This document shows, in pieces, positions 1-5,592 of a stretch of DNA of 7,609 nt. The translations under genes and the position numbers were made by a program. Numbering within the stretch: position 1 is the first letter of the stretch; each line of letters starts with the position of its first letter. The DNA is from Chloroflexota bacterium (GTDB taxonomy: Bacteria; Chloroflexota; UBA6077; JACQUR01). The stretch is from NCBI GenBank assembly GCA_016210245.1, contig JACQUR010000250.1, forward strand, positions 1-7,609. The letters run 5' to 3'. The notes under the pieces were generated by a model, which worked only from the letters and a program-made list of their open reading frames with translations, searched no databases and was not told the origin of the DNA.

Positions 1-57
1 CCGCACTCCCAGCGCTTGGCGAATGGCCCGGGGAGACGACCAGCAGGCGGAGCGACT

Positions 58-82
58 CCCCCTTCCCTGGCAGGGATGGGGG
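58..82 (-). terminator. Candidate hairpin downstream of the CoA-transferase gene
   Basis: Bases 58-68 can pair with 72-82 around a 3-base loop, with one T-T mismatch (63/77), giving a strong C/G-rich stem about 30 bases past the stop codon of the leftward CoA-transferase gene. There is no T-run after the stem in the transcribed direction, so it is not a canonical intrinsic terminator. It could be a terminator, a 3'-end stabilising structure or another copy of a dispersed palindrome. Bases 1-57 show no recognisable gene. Confidence 0.35.
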
Positions 83-111
83 CGGGGGGGTTAGGTCCGG
101 TCCTCCGCCCG

Positions 112-1425
112 CTACGTGACCCCGTACCCGAGGTGCTTGCGGGCGAACGCGCGCAGCTCGGGGCGAAAGTCGGGGTGGGCCAGGTCGATCAGTCGAGCGG
201 CGCGCTCGCGCAGGCTCAGGCCGTGCAGGTTGGCCACTCCGTGTTCGGTGACCACGTAGTGGACGTGAGCGCGGGTGGTGGTGACACCCGCGCCGGGCGG
301 CAACGTGGGCACGATGCGCGAGGCCTTGCCCCCCAGAGCGGTGGAGCGCAGGGCGACGATCGGCTTGCCGCCGGGCGCCAGCGCGGCCCCGCGCAGGAAG
401 TCCATCTGCCCGCCTACCCCGCTGTACAGGCGCAGGCCGATCGACTCGGCGCACACCTGCCCGGTCAGGTCGATCTGGATGGCCGAGTTGATCGCCGTCA
501 TCTTGTCGTGCTGCCGGATGATGCGGGTGTCGTTGGTGTACTCCACCGGGCGCATCTCCACGGCCGGGTTATCGTGGACGAAATCGTACAGCCGCTGGCT
601 GCCCATCAGGAACGCGGCCACGATCTTGCGCGAGTCCAGCGTCTTGCGCGCTCCGGTCACCACCCCTGCCTCCACGAGGTCGAGCACGCCATCGGAGAAC
701 ATCTCGGTGTGAATGCCCAGGTCGGACTTGTCGCGCAGGGCGGCCAGGACGGCGTTGGGAATGGCGCCGATGCCCATCTGCAACGTGGCGCCATCCTCCA
801 CCAGCTCGGCCACACACCGCCCGATCTGGAGCGCCACCTCGTCCAGGGGCTCGGGCGCGATCGTGAGCGGCGGGGTGTCCACGGGCACCAGGTAGTCGAT
901 CTGGCTGAGGTGCAGGAAGCTGTCGCCCAGGGTGCGCGGCATGCGGCGGTTGGTCTGGGCGATGACGAGGCGCGCGCACTCGGCGGCCGCCTTGGAGCAG
1001 TCCACGGACAGCCCGAACGAGCAGTAGCCGTGGGCGTCGGGCGGCGAGAGGTGCAGCAAGGCCACGTCGATCGGCATCTGGCCGCTCCGAAACAGAGCCG
1101 GGATGTCGGACAGGAAGACGGGGGCGTAGTCCGCCCGCCCCTCGCTGATCGCTGCCCGCACGTTGGGGCCGATGAAGAAGGCGCGGTGCCGGAGGTGGCA
1201 GGTCAGCTCCGGCGCAACGTGATGGGCCGGCCCTTCGGTGTGGATGTGGACGACCTCGACGCCGGACAGCTCCTGGCCGCGAGCGGCCAGCGCCTCGACG
1301 AGCGCGACCGGGGTGGCGCAGCCGCCCTGCACGAAGACGCGCTGGCCCGACTGGACGACGGCCGCGGCCTCGGCCGGGCTCACCGTGCGCGGTGCCGTAG
1401 TGGGACGGGGACCGTATTCGCCCAT
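112..1425 (-). CDS. Acetyl-CoA hydrolase / 4-hydroxybutyrate CoA-transferase family protein
   Basis: A 437-residue cytoplasmic CoA-transferase of the ACH1 / 4-hydroxybutyrate CoA-transferase family. Members move CoA between a carboxylate and an acyl-CoA through a glutamyl-CoA thioester, and some act as acetyl-CoA hydrolases. Visible family marks are the N-terminal segment with FVQGGCATP (31-39), the glycine-rich GIGAIPNAV (218-226), HTEMFSDG (239-246) with Glu241 as the expected catalytic glutamate, YSGVGGQMDF (334-343) and TEHGVANLHG (393-402). The length is normal for the family and the gene looks intact. The ATG start is supported by GAGGAG about 6 bases upstream (plus-strand 1432-1437), right beside the heptad array. 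The neighbours give no pathway clue, so the substrate (acetate, butyrate, 4-hydroxybutyrate, succinate or other) cannot be read from the sequence. Confidence 0.93.
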   Translation of the reverse strand: MGEYGPRPTTAPRTVSPAEAAAVVQSGQRVFVQGGCATPVALVEALAARGQELSGVEVVHIHTEGPAHHVAPELTCHLRHRAFFIGPNVRAAISEGRADYAPVFLSDIPALFRSGQMPIDVALLHLSPPDAHGYCSFGLSVDCSKAAAECARLVIAQTNRRMPRTLGDSFLHLSQIDYLVPVDTPPLTIAPEPLDEVALQIGRCVAELVEDGATLQMGIGAIPNAVLAALRDKSDLGIHTEMFSDGVLDLVEAGVVTGARKTLDSRKIVAAFLMGSQRLYDFVHDNPAVEMRPVEYTNDTRIIRQHDKMTAINSAIQIDLTGQVCAESIGLRLYSGVGGQMDFLRGAALAPGGKPIVALRSTALGGKASRIVPTLPPGAGVTTTRAHVHYVVTEHGVANLHGLSLRERAARLIDLAHPDFRPELRAFARKHLGYGVT

Positions 1426-1435
1426 GCCTGTCTCC

Positions 1436-1491
1436 TCAGTGCTGAGTGCTGAGTGCTGAGTGCTGAGTCCTGAGTCCTGAGTGCCGAGTGG
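1436..1491. repeat. Tandem array of eight 7-base units (TGAGTGC type)
   Basis: Eight consecutive 7-base units: four of TGAGTGC type (the first is TCAGTGC), two TGAGTCC, another TGAGTGC and a degenerate CGAGTGG, 56 bases in all. The array sits in the divergent region between the CoA-transferase and TatD-type genes. Its left edge overlaps the ribosome-binding site of the CoA-transferase by about two bases. It therefore lies in the leader or promoter of that gene, and unit gain or loss would change promoter-to-gene spacing. The unit is not a multiple of three and I see no coding role. Confidence 0.9.
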
Positions 1492-1611
1492 AGGGTGCAG
1501 CCGAGTTCCTGGGCGCTGACTGGCAGACCACTTGCCGTGGGGCGGGCAGAATCCGTACCTTTGCAGACACCAGGTCTGGCTCAGCCGCTCCGAGAGCTGC
1601 CATAAGTGCTA

Positions 1612-1636
1612 GGGGAGGAGGTGTCACGATCCCTTG
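1612..1636 (+). promoter_or_regulatory. Ribosome-binding site and TTG start of the TatD-type gene
   Basis: A purine-rich run at 1611-1621 containing GGAGG precedes the TTG at 1634. A GTG at 1621 is nearer to the purine run but reads into a stop after six codons in another frame, so TTG is preferred. The next in-frame ATG, at 1706, would remove the His11/His13 metal ligands. Confidence 0.6.
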
Positions 1637-2425
1637 CCTGAAGTCGCTCGGCTGTCCGATAGCCACGTCCACCTGGATCGCTTTCCTGGCGAGGTCGTAG
1701 CCGGGATGGTCGAGCGCGCTCGTGCGGCAGGCGTGGGCCTGCTGCTCAGCGTGGGGCTCTCGGTCGAGTCCTCGCGGCAGACGCTGGCGCTGGCCCGCCA
1801 GCATCCGGGCGTGCTGGCGGCCGCAGGCGTCCACCCGCGCTGGCTGCACGAGGTGGAGCCGCGGCTGGCCCTGGAGGCGATCGAGGCGCTGGCGCGCTCG
1901 GCGGAGGTGGTCGCGCTGGGCGAGGTGGGGCTGGAGTACGCACCCGAGCTGGCGCCCCCGCCCGCGCAGCGGGCCTTCCTGAGCGCCTGCCTCGAGCTCG
2001 CCCGGCGGCTCGACCTGGCCGTCTCGCTCCACGTGGTGGGCGCCCACGCTGACGCCCTGCACCTGCTGGCCGAGCACGGCCCCGTGCGAGCCGTGGTCCA
2101 CTACTTCGTGGGCGACACGGCGCTGGCCGGGCGCTACCTCCAGGCCGGGTGCTTCCTCTCGGTGGGCAAGCCGGCCATGCGCCCGGAGCACGAACCGCTG
2201 CGGCAGGCCGTGGCCGAGCTGCCCCTGGACCGGCTGCTGCTCGAGACCGACAGCTACCCGCTGCCCGGGCGCACCACGGAACCCCGGGATGTGCTGCAGG
2301 TCTGCCAGGCTGTGGCCGAGTTGCGCGGCCAGTCCGCGGAGGCGATCGCGCAGGCGACCACTGCCAATCTGCAGCACCTGCTGGGGCGCCGGGCTGCCCG
2401 CGACGCTCAGGGTCGTTGCTGGTAG
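1634..2425 (+). CDS. TatD-family metal-dependent hydrolase
   Basis: A 263-residue TatD-type amidohydrolase-superfamily protein with a predicted TIM barrel and a two-metal site; characterised relatives are 3'-5' DNA/RNA exonucleases or DNases. All expected metal ligands are visible: DSHVHLD with His11 and His13, Glu97 in GEVGLEY, His133 in SLHVV, His156 in VVHYF and Asp206 in ETDSYP. GVHP (65-68) is another family mark. The start is TTG: it is the only reasonable start that keeps the DxHxH motif near the N-terminus, and a strong GGAGG lies at 1617-1621, about 12 bases upstream, which is rather long. The last ~13 residues lie past the conserved domain. It is the only plus-strand gene here. The exact substrate is unknown, since many proteins of this family remain uncharacterised. 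Confidence 0.9.
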   Translation: MPEVARLSDSHVHLDRFPGEVVAGMVERARAAGVGLLLSVGLSVESSRQTLALARQHPGVLAAAGVHPRWLHEVEPRLALEAIEALARSAEVVALGEVGLEYAPELAPPPAQRAFLSACLELARRLDLAVSLHVVGAHADALHLLAEHGPVRAVVHYFVGDTALAGRYLQAGCFLSVGKPAMRPEHEPLRQAVAELPLDRLLLETDSYPLPGRTTEPRDVLQVCQAVAELRGQSAEAIAQATTANLQHLLGRRAARDAQGRCW

Positions 2426-2441
2426 CTGCGCCCGCGCGTGC

Positions 2442-2478
2442 CCCCGCTCGTCCTTCGACAGGCTCAGGACGAGCGGGG
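2442..2478. terminator. 13-bp perfect hairpin between convergent genes (dispersed palindrome)
   Basis: Bases 2442-2454 pair perfectly with 2466-2478 around an 11-base loop. It lies 16 bases past the TatD-type stop, and the dehydrogenase gene ends on the other side at 2510. The core (CGTCCT, loop TCGACAGGCTC, AGGACG) matches a palindrome I know to be widely scattered between genes in environmental bacteria, often mistranslated as LSLSKDE or RQAQDE. Position and stem fit a bidirectional transcription stop, but there is no clear T-run, so it may be mainly a dispersed repeat copy. Confidence 0.75.
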
Positions 2479-2485
2479 AAGACAT

Positions 2486-2541
2486 TGCCTCCTGCCTTCT
2501 GCCTTCTGCTTACTGCCGCCTGCCGTCTGCCGTCTGCCTCC
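2486..2541. repeat. Tandem array of eight 7-base units (TGCCKTC type)
   Basis: Eight 7-base units in register: TGCCTCC, TGCCTTC twice, TGCTTAC, TGCCGCC, TGCCGTC twice and TGCCTCC, 56 bases in total. The array begins 7 bases after the convergent hairpin and covers the last ten codons and the stop of the dehydrogenase gene. The variant fourth unit (TGCTTAC) supplies that TAA stop on the minus strand. The unit differs from that of the 1436-1491 array, but unit length and unit number are the same. Confidence 0.88.
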
Positions 2542-3580
2542 CGGCCGCGCTGCCGCGCAGGGCGGCAACGCTGGGGAAGCCGCGGGCGGCCATGAGCGCG
2601 GCCAGTTCCTGATTGATCCGCCGGACCACCGTCCAGCCCTCGTACACGAAGGCGCTCAGCAGCTCGACCAGGGTGGCGCCGGCGGCGATGGCCTGGAAGG
2701 CGTCCTCGCCGCTGGCGATCCCGCCCAGGGCTTTGATCGCGGCCCGCCCCCGGGTAACCTCGGCCAGCTCGCGCACGATCTCCAGCGTTCTGGGGAAGGC
2801 CATGCGCCCCGAGATGTGGCCCCGGCCGATGGACAGCCGCGGCTCCGGCAGGTTCCACGTGCCCGGAATGGTGTAGCCATCCACCCCGTAGTGGAGGCCC
2901 AGCTCGACCATGCCGAGGCGTTCCTGGTGCTCGGTTTCGTTCTCCCAGGGCAGCAGCTTGACGAACAGCGGTTTGCGCTTGCGCGGGGCGATGGCCTGGA
3001 GCATCTGCTCGAACTGGCCGCGGCGCAGGAACTCGCCGCGGTCGTCCCGGTTGTTGGGGCACATGGTGTGGACTTCCATGGCGTCCACCAGCGGCTGCAG
3101 GGTCTCGAAGCTGCGCACGTACTCGTCCACGGTGAAGGCGTCCATGTTCGCCAGCACGCGGGTCGTGTCCGTGCGCACGCGGCGCAGGCGGGCGGCGCAG
3201 GCCTCGAGGCCGTCGCTGGGCAGGCCGTAGCAGTTGATGAGCGACTCCTTCTCCACGTAGCGCAGCACCCGCGGACGGGGATTGCCAGGCCGTGGATGGG
3301 GCAGGATGCCGCCCACGACGACATACCCGAAGCCGAGCTGCTGCAGCGCGGGGATGGTGCGCGCGTTCTTGTCGAACCCCGGAGCCAGGCCGACCGGATT
3401 GGCGAAGCTCAGCCCGGCCACCTCCACCCGCAGCCGCGGGTCGGGTACGAACAGACGGTCGCCATACAGCCCCCACGGGAAGCCGGCGGCAAGCGCCCGC
3501 TCGCCCAGGTGGTGGGCGGTCTCCGCGTCCAGACGGAACAGCAGCGGGCGTAGCACGGAGCGGTACAGGTCTATGGTCAC
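2510..3580 (-). CDS. Dihydroorotate dehydrogenase-like FMN flavoprotein (class 2-like, altered active site)
   Basis: A 356-residue predicted FMN-dependent TIM-barrel protein resembling class 2 (quinone-linked) dihydroorotate dehydrogenase of pyrimidine synthesis. Scaffold marks are the N-terminal LYRSVLRPLLFRLDAETAHH helix region (5-24), NPVGLAPGFDKNA (61-73), HPRPGNPRPRVLR (95-107), Lys208 in FVKLLP, GRGHISGR (252-259), GGIASGEDAF (286-295) and the LLSAFVYEG phosphate-side segment (307-315). Substrate motifs deviate: the usual INRxGFNN is INCYGLPSD (115-123), NxSSPNTPG is HTMCPNNRD (171-179), with Cys174 at the catalytic Ser position, and ATNTT is IPGTW (238-242). Start is GTG at 3580 with AGGAAAGG about 6 bases upstream. 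The C-terminal RQTADGRRQ comes from the heptad array. It may be a true DHODH or a related reductase acting on another substrate; no other pyrimidine gene is nearby. Confidence 0.8.
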   Translation of the reverse strand: MTIDLYRSVLRPLLFRLDAETAHHLGERALAAGFPWGLYGDRLFVPDPRLRVEVAGLSFANPVGLAPGFDKNARTIPALQQLGFGYVVVGGILPHPRPGNPRPRVLRYVEKESLINCYGLPSDGLEACAARLRRVRTDTTRVLANMDAFTVDEYVRSFETLQPLVDAMEVHTMCPNNRDDRGEFLRRGQFEQMLQAIAPRKRKPLFVKLLPWENETEHQERLGMVELGLHYGVDGYTIPGTWNLPEPRLSIGRGHISGRMAFPRTLEIVRELAEVTRGRAAIKALGGIASGEDAFQAIAAGATLVELLSAFVYEGWTVVRRINQELAALMAARGFPSVAALRGSAAGRQTADGRRQ

Positions 3581-3607
3581 ACCCTACCTTTCCTTATCAC
3601 GAGGCAC

Positions 3608-3712
3608 GAGGGCGAGGGTTCACCACGGAGACACGGAGACACGGAGAGGTCCTTATTAGAGAAAACTCCGTGTCTCCGTGTCTCCGTGTCTCCGTGGTGA
3701 ACCCTCGCCCTC
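3608..3712. repeat. 40-bp perfect inverted repeat made of 8-base units (GACACGGA)
   Basis: Bases 3608-3647 are the exact reverse complement of 3673-3712, separated by 25 bases. The arms contain three or more copies of an 8-base unit (ACACGGAG phase); with the adjoining spacer the right side carries one unit more than the left. The right arm includes two bases of the stop codon of the second permease, and the left arm ends 28 bases before the dehydrogenase start. In the leftward transcript it would form a long hairpin without a following T-run, so attenuation or 3'-end protection is possible but unproven. Repeats of this ACACGGAG kind are familiar to me from many environmental genomes. Confidence 0.93.
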
Positions 3713-4616
3713 ACAGCCGCGCGCCGCGGAGCCGGGGGTCGAGCAGGTCGCGCAGGCCGTCGCCGAGTTGGTTGGCGCCGAGCACGGCCAGCATCAGCGC
3801 CAGGCCGGGGATGGTGGTCAGCCACCAGGAGGTGTAGATGTAGTCGCGGCCCTGGCTGACCATGCTCCCCCAGCTCGGCATCGGCGGCTGCACCCCCAGC
3901 CCCAGGAAGCTCAGCGAGGCCTCGGTGAGCATCATGGCCGCCAGCTCGAACGAGCTGAGGACGATGATCGGCGCCAGCACGTTGGGCAGCAGGTGGCGGA
4001 GGATAATCCGCCCCGGGCTCGCCCCGGCCACGATGGCCGCGGCGACGAACTCCTCCTCTTTCAGCGAGAGCACGATGCCCCGGATGGTGCGGGCATAGTT
4101 CACCCAGCCCCGCACGGCCAGCACCACCACCAGCAGCGGCAGGCTCGGGCCGAGCAGGGCCATCATGGCGATGGCCAGGATCAGGTAAGGAAAGGAGAGC
4201 TGCACGTCGGCCAGGCGCATGAGCACCGCGTCCAGCGCCCCGCCGAGGTAGGCCGAGAGCAGGCCGGCCGCGACGCCCACGGCGGAGGCGACCAGCATGC
4301 CGCTCAGGCTGACGGCCAGCGAGACTCGCGCCCCGTAGAGAACGCGGCTCAGGATGTCGCGGCCAAACTGGTCGGTGCCGAGCGGGTGGGCCAGGCTGGC
4401 CAGCGGCGGCAGCGAGGCAATAGCGAAGTCCTGGGCATCGTAGGCGTAGGAGGTCAGGAGCGGCGCGAAGATGGCCGCCAGCCCGATGGCCGCCATCACC
4501 GTCCCGCCAAAGGTCGCCGCCCGGCTCCGCCCCAGCCAGCGCAGGCCCAGGCCCAGCGAGCTGGGTGTGAAGGGCCGGCGGGCCAGGGTCGTCGGCCGAG
4601 CCGCTTCCGCGCTCAT
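3711..4616 (-). CDS. ABC importer permease, DppC/OppC type
   Basis: A 301-residue inner-membrane permease of a peptide/nickel-type ABC importer, the second of the permease pair. It shows an N-terminal cytoplasmic segment, a first membrane span at about 36-56, the family signature LGTDQFGRDILSRVLYGARVSL-like segment (79-100), further spans between about 100 and 282, and the EAA loop at 189-212 (EFVAAAIVAGASPGR with the following LPN), which contacts the ATPase. LSFLGLGVQPPMPSWG (235-250) is also typical. Length is normal. Its ATG overlaps the stop of the upstream permease by 4 bases (ATGA) and no good ribosome-binding site precedes it, which points to translational coupling. The transported solute cannot be told from the permease. 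Confidence 0.95.
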   Translation of the reverse strand: MSAEAARPTTLARRPFTPSSLGLGLRWLGRSRAATFGGTVMAAIGLAAIFAPLLTSYAYDAQDFAIASLPPLASLAHPLGTDQFGRDILSRVLYGARVSLAVSLSGMLVASAVGVAAGLLSAYLGGALDAVLMRLADVQLSFPYLILAIAMMALLGPSLPLLVVVLAVRGWVNYARTIRGIVLSLKEEEFVAAAIVAGASPGRIILRHLLPNVLAPIIVLSSFELAAMMLTEASLSFLGLGVQPPMPSWGSMVSQGRDYIYTSWWLTTIPGLALMLAVLGANQLGDGLRDLLDPRLRGARL

Positions 4617-5545
4617 CGCGCTGCCGACCGTTCCAACCGGATGCGCGGGTCGATGACGCTGTAGCAGAGGTCGACCAGCAGGTTGATCAGCACGAAGACC
4701 AGGCCCACGAACAGGACCGTGGCCAGCACCACCGGGTAGTCGCGCCGCAGGACCGAGTCGAACACCAGGGTGCCCACGCCCGGCCAGCTAAAGACCGTCT
4801 CGACGATGACCGCGCCGCCCATCTGGTAGCTGAAGGACACGCCGAGCAGGGTGATGATCGGGATCAGGGCATTCTTGAGCGCGTGCCGCGCCAGCACCAC
4901 CCGCGTCTGCAGTCCCTTGGCGTAGGCCGTCCGAATGTAGTCGCGGCGCAGCACCTCCAGCATGGCCGAGCGGGTCATGCGCGCCATCAGGGCCATCAGC
5001 CAGGTACTCAGGGTGATGGCTGGCAGGACGAGCTGGGCCAGGGTGCCCCGTCCGGAGGCGGGCAACAGCCCGAGTTGCACCGAGACGACCATGATGAGCA
5101 TCAGGCCCAGCCAGAAGCCGGCGATCGACTGGCCCAGAGTGGCGCCCAGCATGACCAGGTAGTCGAAGGGTGAGTTCTGGCGGAAGGCGGCGAGGATCCC
5201 GCTCGGGATGCCGAGCAGCAGCGCCAGCGCGGTAGAGGCCAGGGCCAGCTCCAGCGTGGCCGGCACGCGCTTCAGCAGCACGTCCGCCGCCGGCGCCCCG
5301 TAGGCGATCGACCGCCCCAGGTCGCCCTGCACCGCCTTCCAGAGGAACAGCCCGTACTGGGTGTGCAGCGGCTGGTCGAGCCCGTAGGCGTGGCGGAAGG
5401 CCTGGCGGTCGGACTCCGAGGCCTCGGGCGGCAGCATGAAGGAGGACGGGTCGCCGCTGGCGTGGAGCAGCAAGAAGACCACCAGCGTCACCCCGAGCAG
5501 CGCCGGCACGGCTTGCAGCAGTCGGCGGATCAGGAAGGCAACCAT
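4613..5545 (-). CDS. ABC importer permease, DppB/OppB type
   Basis: A 310-residue inner-membrane permease, the partner of the DppC-type protein. Marks are the N-terminal FLIRRLLQAVPALLGVT span (4-20), HASGDPSS (28-35), the periplasmic YGLDQPLHTQYG (54-65), GDLGRSI (74-80), several hydrophobic spans from about 97 to 297, and the EAA loop DYIRTAYAKGL (202-212) followed by ALKNALIPII (222-231). The ATG at 5545 is chosen because the family N-terminus begins there. The frame stays open upstream to 6169 but that extension lies inside the binding-protein gene and has no family similarity. The ribosome-binding site is weak (CGGAT). The gene lies 47 bases past the binding-protein stop, with a hairpin between them. 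Confidence 0.95.
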   Translation of the reverse strand: MVAFLIRRLLQAVPALLGVTLVVFLLLHASGDPSSFMLPPEASESDRQAFRHAYGLDQPLHTQYGLFLWKAVQGDLGRSIAYGAPAADVLLKRVPATLELALASTALALLLGIPSGILAAFRQNSPFDYLVMLGATLGQSIAGFWLGLMLIMVVSVQLGLLPASGRGTLAQLVLPAITLSTWLMALMARMTRSAMLEVLRRDYIRTAYAKGLQTRVVLARHALKNALIPIITLLGVSFSYQMGGAVIVETVFSWPGVGTLVFDSVLRRDYPVVLATVLFVGLVFVLINLLVDLCYSVIDPRIRLERSAAR

Positions 5546-5560
5546 CAGTGATCCGAAAAT

Positions 5561-5589
5561 GTAGCGCGGGGGCTTGTCCCCCGCGCTAC
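5561..5589 (-). terminator. 12-bp hairpin between binding-protein and permease genes
   Basis: Bases 5561-5572 pair perfectly with 5578-5589 around a 5-base loop, and the leftward transcript then reads CATTTTC, a short T-run. It starts 3 bases past the binding-protein stop and ends 15 bases before the permease start. This fits a leaky terminator or a 3'-end stabiliser giving more binding protein than permease, a known arrangement for ABC import operons. The sequence also resembles a palindrome often scattered between genes in environmental bacteria. Confidence 0.7.
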
Positions 5590-5592
5590 GAC

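Noticed and set aside
16..1452. Long plus-strand open frame of 478 codons opposite the CoA-transferase gene
   Set aside because: It is antisense to a gene with clear family motifs, has low-complexity Gly/Arg/His-rich composition and no domain I recognise. GC-rich DNA commonly leaves such frames open.
1436..2541. Possible CRISPR array from the tandem repeats
   Set aside because: The units are 7 bases long and directly adjacent, with no unique spacers and no cas gene nearby.
1746..3476. Minus-strand open frame of 576 codons across the TatD-type and dehydrogenase genes
   Set aside because: It spans the convergent repeats and two real genes in other frames, and is Arg/Pro/Ala-rich without family motifs.
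3678..4664. Plus-strand open frame opposite the second permease
   Set aside because: Gln/His/Gly/Arg-rich shadow of the permease, starting inside the 3608-3712 inverted repeat.
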